NCBI RefSeq assembly: GCF_028768465.1
Contig: NZ_CP118225.1
Span: forward strand, 1,841,001-1,905,000
Source: Rhodopirellula sp. P2
GTDB taxonomy: Bacteria; Planctomycetota; Planctomycetia; Pirellulales; Pirellulaceae
Direction of reading: 5' to 3'
Length of the DNA: 64,000 bases
This document shows, in pieces, positions 58,728-64,000 of this stretch (positions are counted from its first letter, which is position 1; each line of letters begins with the position of its first letter). The position numbers and the translations under genes were made by a program. A model generated the notes under the pieces. It did not search any database. It was not told where the DNA came from and was given only the letters and a program-made list of their open reading frames with translations.

Positions 58728-60074
58728 ATGAATGCAACACCCAACAAGCAAAAATCATCGGAACGGACCAACGTTGCCATCATCGGAATGGGGACCGTCG
58801 GCGCCGGCGTGGCTCGTCTGTTGATCGATCATGGTGATCGAACCGCTCGGCATGCGGGCAAGACGATCTGGTTGTCCAAAGCCGTCGTTCGCGATCTCAG
58901 CAAACCCCGCGGCATCGAGCTGCCCGAAGGCGTCCTGACCGATTCGATCGACGATGTTCTCAACGACCCCGAAATCGACGTCGTCATCCAATTGATGGGC
59001 GGATTGTCCCCGGCTCGCGAAGTCATGCTGCGGGCCATGGAAGCCGGCAAGGACATTGTCACCGCGAACAAAGCGTTGCTGGCCGAACACGGTGCCGAAT
59101 TGTTCACCCGTGCCCGAGAACTCGGACGCAGCATCGCCTTTGAAGCCGCCGTGGCCGGTGGCATCCCGATCATCGCCAACATCAGCCAGTGTTTGTCGGC
59201 CAATCAAATTGAATCGCTGGAAGGGATTCTCAACGGAACCAGCAACTTCATCGTCTCGCAAATGGACGAAAAGGGTGCCGGCTACGACGAGACCGTCAAA
59301 CGGGCTCAGGAATTGGGCTACGCCGAAGCCGATCCAGCGATGGACGTCGACGGCACCGACGCGGCTCAGAAACTGGCGATCCTGTCGCACCTGGCGTTTG
59401 GAGCCACCGTGGATTGGCGGGACATCCCTCGCCAGGGCATCGATGGGCTGGATCCGGCCGATCTGGTTTACGCTCGCCAGCTCGGGTACCGAATCAAACT
59501 ACTGGCGACGGCTCGCTTGGTCGATGGCGAACTGGAATTGTCGGTCGCTCCGACCTTGGTCGCCATCGGCACCCCGATGGCCGAAGTCCGCGACGCCTTC
59601 AATGCCATTCGTGTGGTGGGTGATGCGGTTGGACCCGTCTTCTATCATGGTCTGGGGGCAGGGCAGATGCCGACGGCGTCCGCTGTCGTTGCGGATGTCA
59701 TCGACACCGCGGTGGGACGCACTCCGATCACGTTTGAAACACTGGAGTACTTTTCGTCCGAGCGTCCCCCACGCACGGTTCAGCGAGACGTCGATCGGCT
59801 GCGAGGCCGGTACTACTTGCGATTGCGAGTGGCCAACGACCCAGGAACTCTGGCCGCGATCGCCGGTGTGCTCTCGAGCCACTCGATTTCCATCGCATCG
59901 GTCATCCAGCACGAACCCAAAACAAAAGACGAAGCCAACGCGTCAGAGAACACGGTGCCGTTGGTGATCATGACTCACGAAGCCAGCGAAGGCGCTGCTT
60001 CACGAGCGACCACCGACATCGAGGCCTTGCCCGCGATCAGCGGCAGCGTCGTCCGAATGCCCGTCCGAGCCTGA
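58728..60074 (+). CDS. hom: Homoserine dehydrogenase
   Basis: 448 residues. It reduces aspartate semialdehyde to homoserine for Thr, Met and (indirectly) Ile synthesis. Seen: NAD(P) motif VAIIGMGTVGAGVARLL (residues 17-33), IQLMGGLSPARE, the substrate region TANKALLAEHG and EAAVAGGIPIIANISQCL, ILNGTSNFI, and YAEADPAMDVDGTDAAQKL. A C-terminal ACT domain (YLRLRVANDPGTLAAIAGVL) suggests feedback by an amino acid, normally threonine. ATG start. Preceded by a structured leader with a terminator-like hairpin. Confidence 0.96.
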   Translation: MNATPNKQKSSERTNVAIIGMGTVGAGVARLLIDHGDRTARHAGKTIWLSKAVVRDLSKPRGIELPEGVLTDSIDDVLNDPEIDVVIQLMGGLSPAREVMLRAMEAGKDIVTANKALLAEHGAELFTRARELGRSIAFEAAVAGGIPIIANISQCLSANQIESLEGILNGTSNFIVSQMDEKGAGYDETVKRAQELGYAEADPAMDVDGTDAAQKLAILSHLAFGATVDWRDIPRQGIDGLDPADLVYARQLGYRIKLLATARLVDGELELSVAPTLVAIGTPMAEVRDAFNAIRVVGDAVGPVFYHGLGAGQMPTASAVVADVIDTAVGRTPITFETLEYFSSERPPRTVQRDVDRLRGRYYLRLRVANDPGTLAAIAGVLSSHSISIASVIQHEPKTKDEANASENTVPLVIMTHEASEGAASRATTDIEALPAISGSVVRMPVRA

Positions 60075-60471
60075 CTCGCTGGCGTTGCCGGGAGTCTGGC
60101 GAGAGCATCCGCCAGAAACCATTTCAGGAGTTCGGACGGCATTTTGAAATGCGGGTCTCGCAACCTCTGGCAAACCTTGCCCGTTGAAAGAGGTCGTGCA
60201 GGTTAGCTTCATCCTCCCTTAGAAATTGTCAATTGAACTTTTTCAATCCATCACGCCTCGGTTGTTCACTGTCCACGCATCCCGCGTTGTGAATCGTCCA
60301 GGACAGAACATTAGCGTCCTGAAGTTTTGAGATCGTCCAGGCTGCGCCAAAAAGACAGGGCGGCTCGGTCGTCCCAATGTTCATCCACCCTACAATGACG
60401 ACGATTTGTTTTTTTGACCCTCGAGAAAGCACTCGCCGGTCCAGGCTCGCTTTCGACCTTTGGTGGATTCC
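60075..60471. other. Gene-free gap after hom
   Basis: A hairpin TCTGGCG (60095-60101) with CGCCAGA (60110-60116), loop of 8, lies 20 bases after the hom stop; there is no T-run, so termination is uncertain. The rest holds no supported gene; the promoter of the PQQ-propeller gene is expected here. Confidence 0.4.
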
Positions 60472-61728
60472 ATGATGAACGGTTCCCGATCCGGCTTGGT
60501 GCTGCTGGCTTGCACGCTGATTCCCGCGATGAACTCAATGCAAACGGCGACTGCGGAGGACGCGTGGACCGGTTGGCTGGGGCCGCAGCGGAACGGCTGG
60601 GTGGCCGATTTTTCGCCCCCCGAGTCGTGGCCCGAGGAACTGTCTCCGGCATGGAAGATCGAAGTCGGCGAAGGTTACGGGACGCCCTTGGTCAGCGGCG
60701 ACCGAGTCTACCAGCACGCTCGTCAGGGCGATCTGGAAGTGCTCGCGTGCTTCGACCTCTCGTCGGGGGACGAGATTTGGAAGCGGTCTTGGCCGGTGCC
60801 CTTTGAAATCGGTGGTGGCGGTGAGCGGCACGGGGCAGGGCCCAAAGCCAATCCGGTGATGGCGGACGGACGCCTCTTCACGGCCAGCATCAACGGCGTC
60901 GTGACGGCCTGGGATGCAGAATCGGGCGATCAACTCTGGCAACGTGACGAGCGAAAGCGATTTTCGATCAATCATCCAAAGTGGGGTGCCAGTTGCTCAC
61001 CCGTCGTGGATGGGAATCGTCTGCTGATCCATTTGGGGAATGACGAAATCGGTGCCCTGTACGCCTTCGATGTTGCCTCGGGCGAAACGATTTGGTCGCA
61101 GGGCGACAAGCCGATCTCGTACTCTTCACCCGTGGTGGTGGAGTTGCACGGGGTTCGCCAAGTCATCGATTGGAATCGTGACGACGTTGCCGGTGTCGAT
61201 GTCGAGACCGGAAAATGGCTGTGGTCGTATGCATTGAAGCACGTCGACCCGGACCAGAATTCGCCGACGCCGGTCCAGCACCGCGACACGATCATCATCG
61301 GTGCCGAGAACCGTGGAATCCGTTCCTTGCGTCCAACGAAGACAGGCGACGGCTGGAAGGTGGAGGAGGCCTGGGTGCTGGAAGACTTGGCAATGAACAT
61401 GTCGACCGCGGTGATGAATGACGGTCGTCTGTTCGGTTTGTCTCACTACGACAGTGGGCGATTGTTCTGCATCAACGCCGACGATGGAAGCGTCCTTTGG
61501 CAAGGCCGTCCCCGCTTGGGCGACCATGCCACGTTCTTGGCGATTCCCAGCCACATCATCACGCTGACGGACAGCGGCGAACTGCGTGTCATCGACGCGG
61601 CCGCCGAAGAATACCAAGCCAAAGCGACTTACACGGTGTCGGATTCACCGACCTGGGCGGCTCCCGTGTTGGGGGCGAATTATTTGTTGATCAAAGATCG
61701 CGAGCACCTCCTTCGTTGGAACTGGTGA
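60472..61728 (+). CDS. Secreted PQQ-like beta-propeller protein
   Basis: 418 residues from ATG 60472 (MMNGSRSGLVLLACTLI), a signal peptide with cleavage near TATAED. Propeller blades with the Gly-Asp-x-x-W pattern recur: DLSSGDEIWKRSW, DAESGDQLWQRDE, DVASGETIWSQG, DVETGKWLWSYAL, NADDGSVLWQGRP. Close in kind to the protein at 1477-2856, but the two are not near-identical. Function unknown; typically extracytoplasmic in planctomycetes. An ATG one codon downstream is also possible. Confidence 0.85.
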   Translation: MMNGSRSGLVLLACTLIPAMNSMQTATAEDAWTGWLGPQRNGWVADFSPPESWPEELSPAWKIEVGEGYGTPLVSGDRVYQHARQGDLEVLACFDLSSGDEIWKRSWPVPFEIGGGGERHGAGPKANPVMADGRLFTASINGVVTAWDAESGDQLWQRDERKRFSINHPKWGASCSPVVDGNRLLIHLGNDEIGALYAFDVASGETIWSQGDKPISYSSPVVVELHGVRQVIDWNRDDVAGVDVETGKWLWSYALKHVDPDQNSPTPVQHRDTIIIGAENRGIRSLRPTKTGDGWKVEEAWVLEDLAMNMSTAVMNDGRLFGLSHYDSGRLFCINADDGSVLWQGRPRLGDHATFLAIPSHIITLTDSGELRVIDAAAEEYQAKATYTVSDSPTWAAPVLGANYLLIKDREHLLRWNW

Positions 61729-61776
61729 GGGGCTGCGATCTTGGTCAATGGAATCGCCAAGCAGCGTTGATCGCTC

Positions 61777-64000
61777 TCACTTTGCCGCCGGCTGCAGCGT
61801 GGGCACCTTGATCACGTACTGCGTGACGACCGAGTTGTCTTGCACGTAGGTGGCATGCGTGTAAGAGGGAATCTGCCTTAGCAAGTCGATTGCGATGGCG
61901 ACCAACTCGGCCGTTTCTTCCACGTTGGGCGCGTTGCTTGGCTCGGCATCCAGACCAGGTGCTCCTTGGTTGCGATTGATTTGCCTCACCATTGGCATGG
62001 CGTACTTCATCCAGTCCTCCGCGGCGTCCGCGAACTGCAGCAAATCGATGTGTCCGGCCGCGATCAACGGTCGGTTGAGATCGTTCAGAGGCGGAGGGAA
62101 CGAGGGCGAGTTTGCACGGACGAAGTTGGTGGCTTGGCCTTGGAACAAGGTGTAGACCGCCCAGTCGGAAGTGAGCGCCAACCCAGGTGAAAACTGAGGG
62201 TCGGCACCAAGCAACGCAACGCCGGGCACTTGCAGGTAGACGCCGCCGGGAATCGCAGATTCGGTCGCCTCGGGCAACCCTTGGCCCGGCGGCAGGCCCA
62301 TCAACGGACCAAACGCCGCAAACAGAGGGTTGATGGTGTCGAAATAGCGACGCCACGCGCGGCGATGTCGTTCGGCGTCGGTGAGTTCATAAATGAGTGC
62401 AGGGGCGGGGACCGGCAAGGCGTCCGCAGACGGTGGTGCGCTGGGATGCCACTGTCGGCTCCGCTGATTGAAGTCGAGCACAAAGGCTGCTTCCTTGCCC
62501 ACCGACGGCAGCAGATCGTCCTTCGTTGCCAAGAACAGTTCCGTGAGCCCGGCGGCAATCGCAGGGTCCATCTTGCTGGTCGGCGACGCGTCCCCGGATT
62601 CGGCAGTGAGAGCCATGGCCTGTTCGGCTCGCTCTTGGATCCGATTCAACCATTTGTCCAGCGTCCCGTCGTCGTCCCAGTCCGCTGCTGCACTGAACAA
62701 CGCCGGGTTCTCTCCGATGTGTTGCAACGATTTCAGAGGCTGAGCTTGGACGCGGATCGGATCGGTGTGTTGATGATATTGGTAGCCGGCAATCCCACCC
62801 TTGAAGAAGAACGCAAACGTCAATTCCTCGCCCAAAGGATTGTAAAGCCGGTTCAAATCCGTCAGCAGCATCTCGACATCCTCGTTGATGTTGGCCAGCA
62901 ACGGTTGATACGAGAGGGGATCCAATTCGGAATCCGAAAGCATCTTCTCGGCGAAGGTTGGAATGAGTTGCAGGTACATGGACCACTGGGTGACCCAAGA
63001 CGTTTGCTGTTTCAACGTGCTGTTTTGATAGCCCACTCCTGAGAACGCTTTGCCGCGGTTTTCTAACAAAGGCTGGAAGACATCGCGTCGGTAAAGAGGT
63101 CGCTCCACTTTCCCCGGGGCGACTGCCTCGGGATCGTGACCCACCGATGCATACAAGTAGCTGTCTGCAAAACCAATGCTGAGGACCAACGATTTACCAG
63201 CAGTACGCTCGCGGATCGTGGCGAATCGCTGTTCGAGTTTCGCGATCTCCTCAGGTTCCGCGTCGACGCTCATTCGCTCAATCGCCGCGCCCCACGGGTA
63301 GTCCTCTCCGGTCAGTTCCATCACCCACCGTTCATTGACCTGGCCCACGTTTTGGTGGTCCAGCGAATCCAGGATGTATTGGTTTTCGGCATCGGAGAGT
63401 TGCAACAACTCGTTCCGGAACTTCGCTTCCAGCATGTTCAGGAGTTCTCGGACGCGTTGCTGTTCATCCGCTCCTGAAATTTTGGCCCCCGCCACGATGC
63501 GAGGGATTTGCAGGCTGTCTAGAAATTCCTCGTTCCCAGGTGAATCCGTGAAGGAGTTGAAGGGCTCAAGTTCGTCTGAATTCGCGTCCCGATCCAGACT
63601 GATCTCTGAGAGTTGCTCCGACATCATTCGGTTGAAGGTGGCGTATTGCTCGGCGAGGCTCTGGTCGGCAAAGGCGAAGAGTTCACGAGAAGCCAAGTCC
63701 GCAATTGTGGGCAGATAAGCCTGCCCTTCTTCACTGCTCCAAAACTCATACGAGGATCGAACCCAGGCGGGTGTGTCGGCGCCATCGAGATCATTCTGGA
63801 TGTCTGACAGAATTTTGTCACGAGCGTCCGCGATGCCACGTTGAACCACCGGCATCGCCAGCAATCGTTGGATCGCCGGGTTCTCGGCCACCGCATCCCA
63901 TTTCAGACGGTTGTTCAGCAACGCGTAGTAGAACGACGCGTCCTCCGAAGCGAACTGCAGCGATGGCGGCAGTCCCACCTGGACTGACGGGGCAGGGGAC
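61777..64000 (-). CDS. Large planctomycete hypothetical protein, 5' end beyond the window
   Basis: At least 740 residues; the frame is open to the window edge (the GTG at 63978 is internal, preceded by Ser/Pro/Ala-rich codons). It begins LPPSLQFASEDASFYYALLN and NRLKWDAVAENPAIQRLLAM, a block I recognise from conserved planctomycete proteins, probably with a signal or membrane anchor upstream, outside the window. The rest is a soluble mixed alpha/beta protein without enzyme motifs. The C-terminal half has Pro-rich stretches (APPSADALPVPAPALIYEL). Confidence 0.7.
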   Translation of the reverse strand, partial: SPAPSVQVGLPPSLQFASEDASFYYALLNNRLKWDAVAENPAIQRLLAMPVVQRGIADARDKILSDIQNDLDGADTPAWVRSSYEFWSSEEGQAYLPTIADLASRELFAFADQSLAEQYATFNRMMSEQLSEISLDRDANSDELEPFNSFTDSPGNEEFLDSLQIPRIVAGAKISGADEQQRVRELLNMLEAKFRNELLQLSDAENQYILDSLDHQNVGQVNERWVMELTGEDYPWGAAIERMSVDAEPEEIAKLEQRFATIRERTAGKSLVLSIGFADSYLYASVGHDPEAVAPGKVERPLYRRDVFQPLLENRGKAFSGVGYQNSTLKQQTSWVTQWSMYLQLIPTFAEKMLSDSELDPLSYQPLLANINEDVEMLLTDLNRLYNPLGEELTFAFFFKGGIAGYQYHQHTDPIRVQAQPLKSLQHIGENPALFSAAADWDDDGTLDKWLNRIQERAEQAMALTAESGDASPTSKMDPAIAAGLTELFLATKDDLLPSVGKEAAFVLDFNQRSRQWHPSAPPSADALPVPAPALIYELTDAERHRRAWRRYFDTINPLFAAFGPLMGLPPGQGLPEATESAIPGGVYLQVPGVALLGADPQFSPGLALTSDWAVYTLFQGQATNFVRANSPSFPPPLNDLNRPLIAAGHIDLLQFADAAEDWMKYAMPMVRQINRNQGAPGLDAEPSNAPNVEETAELVAIAIDLLRQIPSYTHATYVQDNSVVTQYVIKVPTLQPAAK

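Noticed and set aside
62840..62870. A tRNA T-loop-like GTTCAAATCC
   Set aside because: It lies inside a long coding frame and no cloverleaf arms can be built around it.

Overview
The window looks like chromosomal DNA of a marine planctomycete close to Rhodopirellula. This rests on the gene content (tandem secreted sulfatases, many secreted PQQ-propeller and lipoprotein genes, relics of an ECF sigma/Ser-Thr kinase locus, a fused ResB-CcsA cytochrome c maturation protein), on moderately high GC, and on loosely packed genes on both strands with frequent GTG/TTG starts. No rRNA, tRNA, phage, IS element or CRISPR array was seen. Species assignment is inference.

Layout. 0-13.7 kb: an EVE-domain protein, a secreted PQQ propeller, a SixA-type phosphatase, a membrane metallophosphoesterase, a class-III aminotransferase, a truncated Uma2 relic, purQ with an overlapping methyltransferase, the giant CcsBA fusion and a lipoprotein upstream of it. 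13.7-14.9 kb: a tandem array of 242-bp units built from small hairpins. 14.9-26.1 kb, all on the minus strand: an FdhF/YdeP-like molybdoenzyme, two sulfatases, RNase E/G, a DUF2344 protein and a permease-less PTS (ptsI, HPr, EIIA) with the ribosome hibernation factor hpf. 26.4-34.7 kb, plus strand: a Lys-rich small protein, agmatine deiminase, a disordered acidic/RGG/SR protein, a sugar-phosphate isomerase-like protein, truncated hemoglobin, gpmI and a GT87-like mannosyltransferase. 35-38 kb: a secreted hypothetical, a composite pseudogene (sigma factor/kinase/coiled coil) and an epimerase. 38.1-41.2 kb: pepP-accB-accC. 41.4-52.8 kb: alaS, an unusual UMP/CMP-kinase-like fusion, an M42 peptidase, a GNAT acetyltransferase, a lipoprotein, a DJ-1/PfpI protein, an enlarged TatC, an acyl-CoA synthetase-like enzyme and a SpoU methyltransferase. 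53-64 kb: a secreted hypothetical, a TolC-like outer-membrane protein, a phospholipase-C-like/DUF4332 fusion, homoserine dehydrogenase, a PQQ propeller, and a large secreted-type protein cut by the window end.

The most unusual layer is non-coding. At least six families of palindromic elements sit in the intergenic gaps, nearly always just after a stop codon and often between convergent genes. In several families each arm of a larger inverted repeat is itself a perfect small hairpin. In one family the two arms differ at two positions that compensate each other, so each arm keeps its own hairpin. Together with the 242-bp hairpin array this suggests a genome-wide system of structured 3'-end elements (terminators, RNA stabilisers or transposase-mobilised REP/MITE-like units). 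I regard this as the best candidate for something undescribed here.
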